Below are positions 17,376 to 24,988 of a stretch of 64,000 bases of DNA, piece by piece. The position numbers were made by a program, and so were the translations under genes. This DNA comes from Treponema sp. GTDB taxonomy: Bacteria > Spirochaetota > Spirochaetia > Treponematales > Treponemataceae. The first letter of the stretch is position 1. Each line of letters opens with the position of its first letter. Below the pieces are notes generated by a model. The model was not told the origin of the DNA, ran no database searches, and saw only the letters and a list, made by a program, of their open reading frames with translations. Location of the stretch: the NCBI GenBank assembly GCA_017935745.1, contig JAGBGX010000002.1, positions 124,001-188,000 on the forward strand, given 5' to 3'.

Positions 17376-17404
17376 TTGCATTTGTCTGTGCAAACAAGTA
17401 TAAT
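17376..17404 (+). promoter_or_regulatory. Promoter of lysC, leaderless geometry
   Basis: -35 TTGCAT (17376-17381), 17-nt spacer, perfect -10 TATAAT (17399-17404). The lysC ATG at 17414 begins 9 nt after the -10, so the predicted 5' leader is only 0-4 nt and there is no Shine-Dalgarno. Confidence 0.8.
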
Positions 17405-17413
17405 CCATGATGT

Positions 17414-18739
17414 ATGATTGTAATGAAATTTGGCGGAAGTTCTGTTGCAGATGCAGAGCGCATGCGGCGCGCAGCCGCAATTATTCAGGCATATAAGGAT
17501 GAGCGCCCGGCCGTTGTCTTGAGCGCAATGGGCGATACAACAGATCATCTTCTGGAGGCGGCGGAAGCTGCCGTCAAGGGAACTGTCAGCATAGAAAAAA
17601 TCGAAAGCCTCCATGTTTCAGCTGCGAGGGAGCTTGGCGTGGATGTCCCGGAAGTGTACAGCCTGCTTGACGAGCTGAAGACGCTTCTGACTGGAATCAG
17701 CATGCTTCATGAGCTTACAAGGCGCACACGGGATTATCTTGTTTCGTTCGGCGAGCGGATGTCCGTGCGGATGATGGCGGCCTGTCTTGCCAAGGCTGGA
17801 ACGCCTGCCCGTCCCTGCGATTCATGGGACATCGGATTTGTCAGCGACTCGAACTATACGGACGCGGAGCTTCTGGAGGAAGTGTGGGAATCCATTCCTA
17901 AAAGCCTTGGCAGGTATGAGTCGGGAGCGGAAGCAGAAATTCCAGTTGTCACCGGCTTTATTGCAAAAGACAGAAACGGCGTCATTACAACGCTCGGCAG
18001 AGGAGGCAGCGACTTGACCGCAACGATGATCGGCGCTGCCATGCATGTAAAGGAAATCCAGACATGGAAAGATGTGGACGGAATCATGACAGCAGATCCG
18101 CGCATCGTAAAGGATGCCCGGCCTCTTGCAGAAGTGACGTATGAAGAGGCGCAGGAGCTTGCGCTGTTCGGGAGCCAGGTGCTTCATCCGCGCAGCATGA
18201 TTCCGTGCAGAAAGACAGGAACTCCCGTCCGCGTCAAGAACAGCTGCAATATCAAAAGCCCCGGGACACTGATTGTGGAGCAGCATTCAGGAGCCAGGCC
18301 GCTTGTGACTGCGGTTACAAAAGTGGACAATGTAACGCTTATCGACATCCAGTCCAGCAGAATGCTCGGCGCGGCAGGATTTCTTGCCCATATTTTCAAT
18401 CAGTTTTTAAAGTGGAATATCAGCATTGAAGTCATTGCGACTTCGGAAGTGTCTGTGAGCCTGACTGTCAGCTCAAAGGCGGATTTGAGCGGGCTTGCGG
18501 AAGATATCCGGCGCGTGGCTGATGTGAGCATAAATACTGGCAAGGCGATTATCACCATAATCTGCGATGCCTTCCGCTCAAGCACAATCCTTGCCAAGGC
18601 ATTCAGCGCCCTTGAAAAGGAAGGAATCAATGTGCAGATGATAAGCCAGGGCGCAAGCAAGGTGAACATAAGCATGCTTGTGGACGAAGAGCAGGCGGGC
18701 AGGACAGTGGAAATTATCCATACCTCGCTTTTTGCATAG
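17414..18739 (+). CDS. lysC: Aspartate kinase (monofunctional, LysC type)
   Basis: 441 residues. It phosphorylates aspartate, the first step of the lysine, threonine and methionine pathways. KFGGSSVADAERM opens the kinase domain, TTLGRGGSDLTATM forms the nucleotide/aspartate site, and WKDVDGIMTADPR is the catalytic block. Two C-terminal ACT domains (about 300-441) suggest feedback control, probably by lysine. An in-frame ATG at 17423 (MKFGGSS) is an alternative start. dapB follows 50 nt later in the same direction, and a second aspartokinase is fused in thrA. Confidence 0.95.
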   Translation: MIVMKFGGSSVADAERMRRAAAIIQAYKDERPAVVLSAMGDTTDHLLEAAEAAVKGTVSIEKIESLHVSAARELGVDVPEVYSLLDELKTLLTGISMLHELTRRTRDYLVSFGERMSVRMMAACLAKAGTPARPCDSWDIGFVSDSNYTDAELLEEVWESIPKSLGRYESGAEAEIPVVTGFIAKDRNGVITTLGRGGSDLTATMIGAAMHVKEIQTWKDVDGIMTADPRIVKDARPLAEVTYEEAQELALFGSQVLHPRSMIPCRKTGTPVRVKNSCNIKSPGTLIVEQHSGARPLVTAVTKVDNVTLIDIQSSRMLGAAGFLAHIFNQFLKWNISIEVIATSEVSVSLTVSSKADLSGLAEDIRRVADVSINTGKAIITIICDAFRSSTILAKAFSALEKEGINVQMISQGASKVNISMLVDEEQAGRTVEIIHTSLFA

Positions 18740-18789
18740 GAAACGGGCAGGCCAGTGCCTGCCGCAGATATGAACAGCTGGAGGAATGT

Positions 18790-19581
18790 ATGAAAATTGC
18801 TTTAGTCGGATACGGAAAAATGGGCCGCATGATCAGGCAGGCTGCCGAAAGCTTCGGCCATGAAATTGTCACCACGGTCGATGTGCTTGCTGAAGATGCA
18901 GCGGTAAGGATTGCGGCAGGAGACTCGCAGGCTGCTGCTGAGGCAGTTGTGTCCAGCGGCGCGGAAGGCGTAATTGAATTTACGAATCCGTCTTCTGTCA
19001 TGGGGAACATAGAATCTCTTTTGCCGCTGCGGCTGCCTCTGGTTGTAGGTACAACCGGCTGGAATGACAAGACAGAGCAGGTTGCCCGTCTTGCAGCGGA
19101 ATGCGGCGGAACAATTATGACAAGCGCAAATTTTTCCGTTGGTGTGCATATCTTCTATAAGGTTGTGCAGGAAGCCGCCCGTCTTGCGAATTCATTTTCT
19201 GAATACGATGCCGCAGTCTGGGAAATGCACCATAATCAGAAAGCCGACAGTCCTTCCGGGACCGCGCTTGAAATTGCGCAGCAGCTGCTTTCACAGTTCA
19301 AGCGCAAGGATGCCCTCGTTTCCGATGCGTTCCATGAGCGCCCAAAGCCGAACGAGCTTCATGTGTCTTCCACGCGGTGCGGAACTGTTCCCGGGACGCA
19401 TACTGTTTTCTTCGACTGTGAAGCTGATACTATTGAGCTGACGCACCGGGCGCGGAGCCGCAAGGGATTTGCCTGCGGTGCGGTTCATGCGCTTGAAAAC
19501 CTTTCCAGCATGATAAAAAACGGATCGCTCAAGCCGGGCAGGCTGTACGGAATGGACGATGTGTTTCCGGGGCTTTTTTAG
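18790..19581 (+). CDS. dapB: 4-hydroxy-tetrahydrodipicolinate reductase
   Basis: 263 residues. It reduces the DapA product with NAD(P)H on the way to diaminopimelate and lysine. The Rossmann motif is VGYGKMGRMI, followed by VVGTTGW and the catalytic segment WEMHHNQKADSPSGTA, which holds the conserved His-His and Lys. GGAGGAATGT precedes the ATG. The gene probably shares a transcript with lysC, joining two lysine-pathway steps. Confidence 0.96.
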   Translation: MKIALVGYGKMGRMIRQAAESFGHEIVTTVDVLAEDAAVRIAAGDSQAAAEAVVSSGAEGVIEFTNPSSVMGNIESLLPLRLPLVVGTTGWNDKTEQVARLAAECGGTIMTSANFSVGVHIFYKVVQEAARLANSFSEYDAAVWEMHHNQKADSPSGTALEIAQQLLSQFKRKDALVSDAFHERPKPNELHVSSTRCGTVPGTHTVFFDCEADTIELTHRARSRKGFACGAVHALENLSSMIKNGSLKPGRLYGMDDVFPGLF

Positions 19582-19635
19582 TGTGACACCGCCGAAAGTT
19601 CGCTGAAAACTTCGCCTTGCAGCTCGTTGCGGGAA

Positions 19636-19691
19636 CAGCTTCCGAGGCGCGCAATTCCGTGCGCACGAACGCACGCGTGAATAAGGCAGTT
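19636..19691 (-). repeat. 56-bp structured intergenic repeat, copy 1
   Basis: On the minus strand it reads AACTGCCTTATTCACGCGTG, then CGTTCGTGCGCACGGAATTG, then CGCGCCTCGGAAGCTG. It matches 43526-43581 (plus strand) at 52 of 56 positions. It contains a hairpin GTGCGT-TCGT-GCGCAC. It lies between dapB and the LysM gene. A dispersed structured repeat of REP or MITE-remnant type is the likely nature. Confidence 0.75.
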
Positions 19692-19732
19692 TGCGTTAAT
19701 ATTTCGCTCCAATCTGCCGATATACTGACGGT

Positions 19733-20581
19733 ATGATCATGAGCAAAATAAATTCACATAAAAAAATTCCCGCCCTGCTTTTTTCCTTTTTGGCATCTGT
19801 ATGCCTTGCCTTTCCGCAGACGCATACTGTGCAGAAAGGGGAAACATACTACGCAATAAGCAGAAAGTACGGGATTACAGTGGACGAGCTGTGCGCTGCA
19901 AACGGCTGCACGGTAAATGATGTTCTGAAGGCGGGGCAGAAGCTGCTGATTCCCGGCAGGCAGACTGAAAAGACTGAGCAGGCATCTTCTTCCGCCAGAA
20001 AATTTGACACATACACTGTGCAGAAGGGAGACACATATTACCGCATCGCAAAGATAAACGGAATCACTGTTGACGAGCTGAAGAGGCTGAATTCGCTTGA
20101 TTCTGAAAGCATCCTGAAAGTCGGCCAGAAGCTTAAGATTCCAGTGACAATTGTAGACACGTCCGCGGATCTGCCTGCGCTGCCGGTGAGCGACCCGCGC
20201 AAGTATTCAGAGAAAAAAGGGGACTCAAGCCTGACGTGGCCGGTAAAAAATCCCAAGGTCACCTATACGAACGGAAAAGTCAGCGGAGTGCGGTTGAGCG
20301 CGCAGAAAAATGAAAACGTGACTGCAATCCGGGCCGGCACCGTTATGTATGTGGGGAATTACCGCGGCTACGGACAGGTTGTTTTTATTCAGGAAAAAAC
20401 AGGTTATATTTATGTCTATTCCGGGCTTGGCTCAATAAAAGTGAAGAAAGGCGACTATGTTGTGTTCGGCGATTCTGTCGGGACTGCGGGAACTGACAGC
20501 ATAAGCGGAGAAAACCAGGTGTGCCTCATGGTGTTCCAGAAGGCGAGTCCGATTGATCCTGCGAAAGCTCCGCGCGGCTAG
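19733..20581 (+). CDS. Secreted LysM protein with degenerate M23 (LytM-like) domain
   Basis: 282 residues. A signal peptide (about 1-30) is followed by two LysM domains (about 33-76 and 94-138; HTVQKGETYYAISRKYGI and YTVQKGDTYYRIAKINGI), then a peptidase-M23-like domain from about 160. The residues expected to bind zinc are absent: no His in the GVRLSA segment, and IYVYSGL where active enzymes have an HxH motif. This resembles catalytically dead LytM factors that bind peptidoglycan and activate amidases. TATACT ends 6 nt before the ATG and there is no ribosome site, so the start may be leaderless; the ATG at 19739 is an alternative. Confidence 0.85.
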   Translation: MIMSKINSHKKIPALLFSFLASVCLAFPQTHTVQKGETYYAISRKYGITVDELCAANGCTVNDVLKAGQKLLIPGRQTEKTEQASSSARKFDTYTVQKGDTYYRIAKINGITVDELKRLNSLDSESILKVGQKLKIPVTIVDTSADLPALPVSDPRKYSEKKGDSSLTWPVKNPKVTYTNGKVSGVRLSAQKNENVTAIRAGTVMYVGNYRGYGQVVFIQEKTGYIYVYSGLGSIKVKKGDYVVFGDSVGTAGTDSISGENQVCLMVFQKASPIDPAKAPRG

Positions 20582-21936
20582 TGCATCCTGTTTATAACTG
20601 TCTTTTTTATGCGGAGCATAAAGGCAACTGAAACTGAAATCGAAACTGTTTCAGCAATGAGAAAGCAGTACCACACGTTTGAAAGAACTCCTGTCCGCGA
20701 AAGCAGATATGCGGCCGGAAGAAGCACTATAATCTGCCTGACAAGGGAAACAATCATGCTCAGGAATGATTTTCCCAGCGCCTGAAACACTGAGCCGAAT
20801 GTGATTCCTATTGCCGCCCCGATAAAGCTCGGAGCGATAATCCTCATTGCCGTGCATCCGATTTCCAGCATGGAGCTGCTTGCCTTGAACAGCCGCAGAA
20901 GATGCGCCGGAATGCATTCAAAGACAGTGACTCCGGCTATCATTATGAAAACCGCAATAAACAGAGCAGACCGCACTGTCTTTTTTATCCTGAGCGCATT
21001 CTGTGCGCCGTAGTTGTAGGAAATGATGGGAATCATTCCCGTTGTAAGCCCGAACACCGGCATAAAGACAAAGCTGTTCAGCTTGAAGTACACGCCGTAC
21101 ACTGCGATTGCCGTTGCTGAAAATGCGCCCAGAATCAGGTTCATTCCGTATGATGTCACTGAATTTATCGACTGAAGCAGAATTGACGGAACGCCGATTT
21201 TGTAGATTTGCGCTATTATCCGCGGATCCGGCCTGAAGCCTTTCAGCTTGAACTGAATGTCCGGATTTTTCCTGATGTTAAAGAAGATGGAGCTGACGGC
21301 TGAAACGCACTGCCCGATAACTGTCGCCCAGGCGGCTCCCGCCATTCCCATCTGCGGAAACGGCCCGATTCCAAAAATCATCAGCGGATCCAGAATAATA
21401 TTTGTAACAGAGCCCAAAAGCTGCGTAATCATGGTGAAAAAAGTCCGGCCGGTCGCCTGCAGAAGCCTGTCTGACATCGTTGTGACAAAGACTGCAATAG
21501 AGGCAGTCATGATGATAAAAAGGTATTCCTTTCCGAACTGAAGAATATGCGCGCTGTCAGTCTGCGAGGAAAGGTATGGAACTATAAAGAAAATTCCAAG
21601 GAACAGAAAGACAGCGTAGCTGCATACGGCAAGGAAAAGTCCGTTCATGGCAATCCTGTTCACTGCGTCGCTGTCTTTTTCTCCGAGCTTCATTGCAAGG
21701 AGCGCGTTTACACCTATGGCAGTTCCAATGGAAACAGCAAGCATCAAGGTCTGGACAGGAAATGCCAGCGAAATTGCGGTAAGCGCGTTTTCATGGATCC
21801 GGGCGACAAACACGCTGTCAACAACATTGTAGCACGCCATGACAAGCATTGACAGCATAATCGGCAGGGACATATTCAGCAGGAGCTTTGTTACGGGCAT
21901 TGTGCCCATTTTATTTTCACTTGGATTTTTTGACAT
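20578..21936 (-). CDS. MATE-family multidrug/toxic compound exporter
   Basis: 452 residues with about twelve predicted hydrophobic helices in two repeated halves, typical of MATE exporters of the DinF/NorM superfamily (N-terminal SLPIMLSMLVMACYNVVDSV, second half SINSVTSYGMNLILGAF). Such proteins expel organic cations in exchange for Na+ or H+. Its 3' end overlaps the convergent LysM gene by 4 nt. TATACA on the minus strand (plus 21945-21950) ends 8 nt before the ATG and no Shine-Dalgarno is seen, so it is another leaderless candidate. The substrate cannot be inferred. Confidence 0.92.
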   Translation of the reverse strand: MSKNPSENKMGTMPVTKLLLNMSLPIMLSMLVMACYNVVDSVFVARIHENALTAISLAFPVQTLMLAVSIGTAIGVNALLAMKLGEKDSDAVNRIAMNGLFLAVCSYAVFLFLGIFFIVPYLSSQTDSAHILQFGKEYLFIIMTASIAVFVTTMSDRLLQATGRTFFTMITQLLGSVTNIILDPLMIFGIGPFPQMGMAGAAWATVIGQCVSAVSSIFFNIRKNPDIQFKLKGFRPDPRIIAQIYKIGVPSILLQSINSVTSYGMNLILGAFSATAIAVYGVYFKLNSFVFMPVFGLTTGMIPIISYNYGAQNALRIKKTVRSALFIAVFIMIAGVTVFECIPAHLLRLFKASSSMLEIGCTAMRIIAPSFIGAAIGITFGSVFQALGKSFLSMIVSLVRQIIVLLPAAYLLSRTGVLSNVWYCFLIAETVSISVSVAFMLRIKKTVINRMH

Positions 21937-22082
21937 TCATCAAGTGTATAGTAAATGCTTTTTTTTTACAAGGCGGACATTTAAAAAAAACAGATTTTTA
22001 TTCGGGCGGAAGGTTTCGTCCTTGCGGGGCTGCAAGCAGTACCCCGGCGCTTGCATCGGGCTGCTGATTCGGGCAAGCTATG

Positions 22083-22721
22083 CTAGGTAAAAAGCCATTT
22101 TTGCAGCATGCTGCTGCGCTGAAAGCCTGCCTGCCGGTTTTCTGTGTCCGACAGTATGCGCCTGAACAGCTCCATGCAGACTCGCGCATCATCGTTGGCC
22201 CGGTGGGCGGCTTCTACCGGGATGCTGAAACGTTTTGCAAGGCTTTGCAGCCGGTACTGTCCTTTTTCGCTTTCGTTTTTCAGCTCGGGGTAAGCCCACA
22301 GGGAAGCCTGCAGCGTGTCTATGCAAGTGTTCTGCATTTCCGGCATGCTGCTGCGCCTGAGCTCGCTGTTTATAAATCCCAGGTCGAACGGCGCATTGTG
22401 AGCGACAAGCACGGTTTCGCTTCCGCCGACAAAGTCCAGAAACTCAGGAAGGGCTTCTTTTGCGCACGGGCAGCCGCACAGCATGGTGCTGGTGATATGC
22501 GTCAGATTTGTGATGAATTCTGAAAGCTGGACGGGCGGCTTTATCAGAATGTCAAACGGCTGAAAAGCTGTGCTGCCGCAGCTGAATTTGACCGCGCCGA
22601 TTTCAATGACAAAGCCGGTTTCAGCCTTCAGCCCGGTTGTTTCCGTGTCAAAGGCTACAAATGTTTTGCCTGAATAGAATTCCTGCGCGAGATGACGGAA
22701 GCTTTTAAAAAGTGCAGCCAT
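22083..22721 (-). CDS. DEDDh-type 3'-5' exonuclease (DNA polymerase III epsilon-like)
   Basis: 212 residues. The exonuclease motifs are all visible: ExoI FVAFDTETTG with Asp25 and Glu27, ExoII HNAPFDLGFI, and ExoIII HRANDDARV. This is the epsilon/DnaQ superfamily acting on DNA or RNA 3' ends. The protein stops soon after the nuclease domain, so a stand-alone repair or RNase T-like role is as likely as proofreading. I placed the start at 22721 (MAALFKSF); the open frame extends 11 codons further. TATACT/TTTATA lies 3-5 nt upstream and there is no clear ribosome site. Confidence 0.85.
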   Translation of the reverse strand: MAALFKSFRHLAQEFYSGKTFVAFDTETTGLKAETGFVIEIGAVKFSCGSTAFQPFDILIKPPVQLSEFITNLTHITSTMLCGCPCAKEALPEFLDFVGGSETVLVAHNAPFDLGFINSELRRSSMPEMQNTCIDTLQASLWAYPELKNESEKGQYRLQSLAKRFSIPVEAAHRANDDARVCMELFRRILSDTENRQAGFQRSSMLQKWLFT

Positions 22722-22816
22722 ATAAGTATAAAGGCCTGAAGAAGAGCCGTGCAAGGGCGCGCAAACGCTGCCGCGGCTTTTGCAGGCTGGACGGCAGTGT
22801 TTGCGCTTTGCAGCCG

Positions 22817-24598
22817 CTAGCGGGCTGCGTCAAGGATTTCGGCAATCTGCGCTGAAATGCTGTTGCACAGTGTGTCGGCTTCCTTGCGGGCCGCTTCAAG
22901 CGCTTCGTCTGTCTTTGCCTTGACGGGAACAGTGCTGTTTATGTAGAATTTGATTTTCGGCTCAGTTCCGCTCGGGCGTGCGCTTACGATTGTGCCGCCT
23001 TCAAGGATAAACTGAAGGACATTGCTTTTCGGCCACGGAAGCGTTTCCTTTTGCGCCGGATTTGACGGGTCAAAGGCTGACTGCTGCTGAATGTCGCGGA
23101 TTTTCACAACTTTTTTTCCGCCCAGGGAAGAAAGCCCTTCCGTTCTGAGCTTTGTCATGATTCCGCCCATGATCCTAGGCCCCTGCACTCCGGGAAAATA
23201 CTTGCTGATTGCACGGTCTTCAAAAAGCCCGTACTCCTTGTACAGATCGTTCAGCCGCTCAAGAAGGGACTTGCCTTTGCTTGCCCAGTACAGTGTCATT
23301 TCCGCGCACATCGCTGCCGCCGAGATGCCGTCCTTGTCGCGCACTTCGGTTTCCACAAGGTAGCCGTAGCTTTCTTCAAGCCCGAACACATACTGGCCGC
23401 TGCCGTCTTTTTCCATCTGGCCTTCATCGTAGGCGATCCACTTGAAGCCGGTGAGGCATTCCTTTACAGCTACGCCGTAGGATTGTGCAATTGAGTCTAC
23501 AAACGGAGATGTTACAATTGAGCGGATAAGCACCGGCTTTTCCGGCATCCTGCTGAATTCTTTTTTTGAGAGAAGCACATAGTCTGCAAGCAGCGCGCCC
23601 ATCTGGTTCCCGGAGACGAGCACATAGTTTCCGTCCTTGCCGGGGAATGCCGTTCCGAATCGGTCGGCATCGGGGTCTGTTGCCATGACAACATCAGCCT
23701 TTTCCTTTTTTGCAAGCTCGACTGCCATCTTGAGCGCCGGAGCTTCTTCCGGGTTCGGCTTTTCAACGGTGGGGAAATTTCCGTCTCCTTCGCGCTGCTC
23801 AGGCACTGTAATGACGTTCAGCCCGAGGTCGCCGAGCACTTTTTCCACGTGCATTGCGCCAGTTCCGTGAAGCGGCGTATAGACAACTTTTACGCTGCCT
23901 GCCTTTTCCTTTATCAGCTGCGGGCGGTACAGGTTTGACTGTATCATCGCCTGAAATTTGCTGTCAATTTCCTTGTCAATCAGGACGATTTTTCCTTCCT
24001 TGACAGCTTCTTCCTTGCTGATAAGCTTTGCTTCTGTAACTGCGTTCACTTCATCAATAATGCCTTTGTCGTGCGGCTCAACAACCTGCGCGCCGTCCTC
24101 CCAGTATGCCTTGTAGCCGTTGTACTGGGGCGGATTGTGGCTTGCTGTGACAACAACGCCCGTTTTGCAGCCCAGCGTACGGATTGCAAATGAAAGCTCA
24201 GGCGTGGGGCGCATGGAAGTGAACAGGTATGCCTTGATTCCGTTTGCTGCGAAAACACGCGCGGTAATGTCGGAAAATTTTTCATGGTTGTTCCGGCTGT
24301 CATACGCTACACAGGCGCTCAGGGTGCCGGCTTTTGCTTCCTGCGGGAAAGTCTTGATGATGTAGTTTGCAAGTCCCTGCGTTGCCTTTGAGATGTTGAG
24401 CGTATTCATGCGGTTTGTTCCGCCGCCCATCACTCCGCGCAGTCCGCCTGTGCCGAATTCAAGGCTCTGGTAAAAGCGGTCTTCAAGCTCTGCCATGTCC
24501 TTTTTTTCAACAAGGTCTTCAACTTCCCTGCGGAACGATTCATCCTTTTCTTCTGCAATATACCGTGCAGCCCGTTCAAGTATTTCTTTTTCTTCCAT
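22817..24598 (-). CDS. Phosphoglucomutase/phosphomannomutase (alpha-D-phosphohexomutase, PgcA-like)
   Basis: 593 residues. The four landmarks of the family are present: the phosphoserine loop TASHNPPQYNGYK, the metal loop DPDADRFG, the sugar-binding GLEESYGY and the phosphate-binding RPSGTEPKIKFY. It interconverts hexose 1- and 6-phosphates, linking imported sugars to glycolysis and polysaccharide precursors. The length fits the longer PgcA-like group. GGAG is about 8 nt before the ATG. A LacI-like operator (24629-24642), nearly identical to those of the second sugar ABC cluster, overlaps its promoter region. Confidence 0.95.
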   Translation of the reverse strand: MEEKEILERAARYIAEEKDESFRREVEDLVEKKDMAELEDRFYQSLEFGTGGLRGVMGGGTNRMNTLNISKATQGLANYIIKTFPQEAKAGTLSACVAYDSRNNHEKFSDITARVFAANGIKAYLFTSMRPTPELSFAIRTLGCKTGVVVTASHNPPQYNGYKAYWEDGAQVVEPHDKGIIDEVNAVTEAKLISKEEAVKEGKIVLIDKEIDSKFQAMIQSNLYRPQLIKEKAGSVKVVYTPLHGTGAMHVEKVLGDLGLNVITVPEQREGDGNFPTVEKPNPEEAPALKMAVELAKKEKADVVMATDPDADRFGTAFPGKDGNYVLVSGNQMGALLADYVLLSKKEFSRMPEKPVLIRSIVTSPFVDSIAQSYGVAVKECLTGFKWIAYDEGQMEKDGSGQYVFGLEESYGYLVETEVRDKDGISAAAMCAEMTLYWASKGKSLLERLNDLYKEYGLFEDRAISKYFPGVQGPRIMGGIMTKLRTEGLSSLGGKKVVKIRDIQQQSAFDPSNPAQKETLPWPKSNVLQFILEGGTIVSARPSGTEPKIKFYINSTVPVKAKTDEALEAARKEADTLCNSISAQIAEILDAAR

Positions 24599-24622
24599 AA
24601 AAAATCTCCATGAGAATACAGC

Positions 24623-24642
24623 AGTATAAAAAATCGTTTTCT
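24623..24642 (-). promoter_or_regulatory. Operator-like site and -10 box upstream of the phosphohexomutase gene
   Basis: AAAAATCGTTTTCT (24629-24642) differs at one base from AGAAATCGTTTTCT at 41020-41033, the operator-like site of the second sugar ABC cluster. On the minus strand it lies directly upstream of a -10 TATACT (plus 24623-24628), in the spacer where a repressor would block polymerase. The -35 is weak. Confidence 0.55.
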
Positions 24643-24680
24643 CTACAGATCTATTCTATCACAGTTGTCCGTTTTATTCT

Positions 24681-24752
24681 AGAGTGATTTTTTTTATTGT
24701 GAAAAAAGTGTTTTCAGTTTTTGCGAACACTGGAGTTCCTGTAAAAGGCTTT
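24681..24752 (-). repeat. Duplicated 3' end of the methyltransferase gene, copy A (remnant)
   Basis: 72 bp matching 24917-24988 with about 4 differences. Read on the minus strand it still encodes SLLQELQCSQKLKTLFSQ and a TAA, against SLLRELQCSQKLKTLFSQ at the true gene end. Synonymous and conservative changes suggest that divergence occurred after duplication of a coding end. Confidence 0.75.
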
Positions 24753-24916
24753 TTGGGGAGGGAACACCCTCTACTTGCGAAGCGGGGGTTTTCCCTCCCC
24801 AAACCCCTTCCTTTCCCCAGCACGCTTTTTTTTGCTTTCTTTTGCCAGAGTTAAAAAGTGTTTCTTATAGATTCTTTAAAATCGTTATCGAGTTGTATGA
24901 CTGTTTTTTTATTGGC

Positions 24917-24988
24917 AGAGCGATTTTTTTTATTGTGAAAAAAGTGTTTTCAGTTTTTGCGAGCACTGGAGTTCCCGCAAAAGGCTTT
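24917..24988 (-). repeat. Duplicated 3' end of the methyltransferase gene, copy B (in the gene)
   Basis: Partner of 24681-24752. It holds the last 19 codons and stop of the gene at 24930-26114 plus 13 bp beyond the stop, so the duplicated unit included the gene's downstream flank. Confidence 0.75.

Larger units (their letters stand above)
24599..24929. other. 331-bp non-coding stretch with a duplicated gene end and a long hairpin
   Basis: There is no intact gene here. 24681-24752 duplicates the 3' end of the neighbouring methyltransferase gene (see the repeat entries). 24755-24800 forms a GC-rich hairpin: GGGGAGGGAACACCCTC pairs with GGGGGTTTTCCCTCCCC around a 12-nt loop. A C-rich single-strand stretch and a T run follow (AAACCCCTTCCTTTCCCC, later CTTTTTTTTG). 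The hairpin sits between the two copies of the repeat, so it may have arrived with, or caused, the duplication. Confidence 0.6.
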
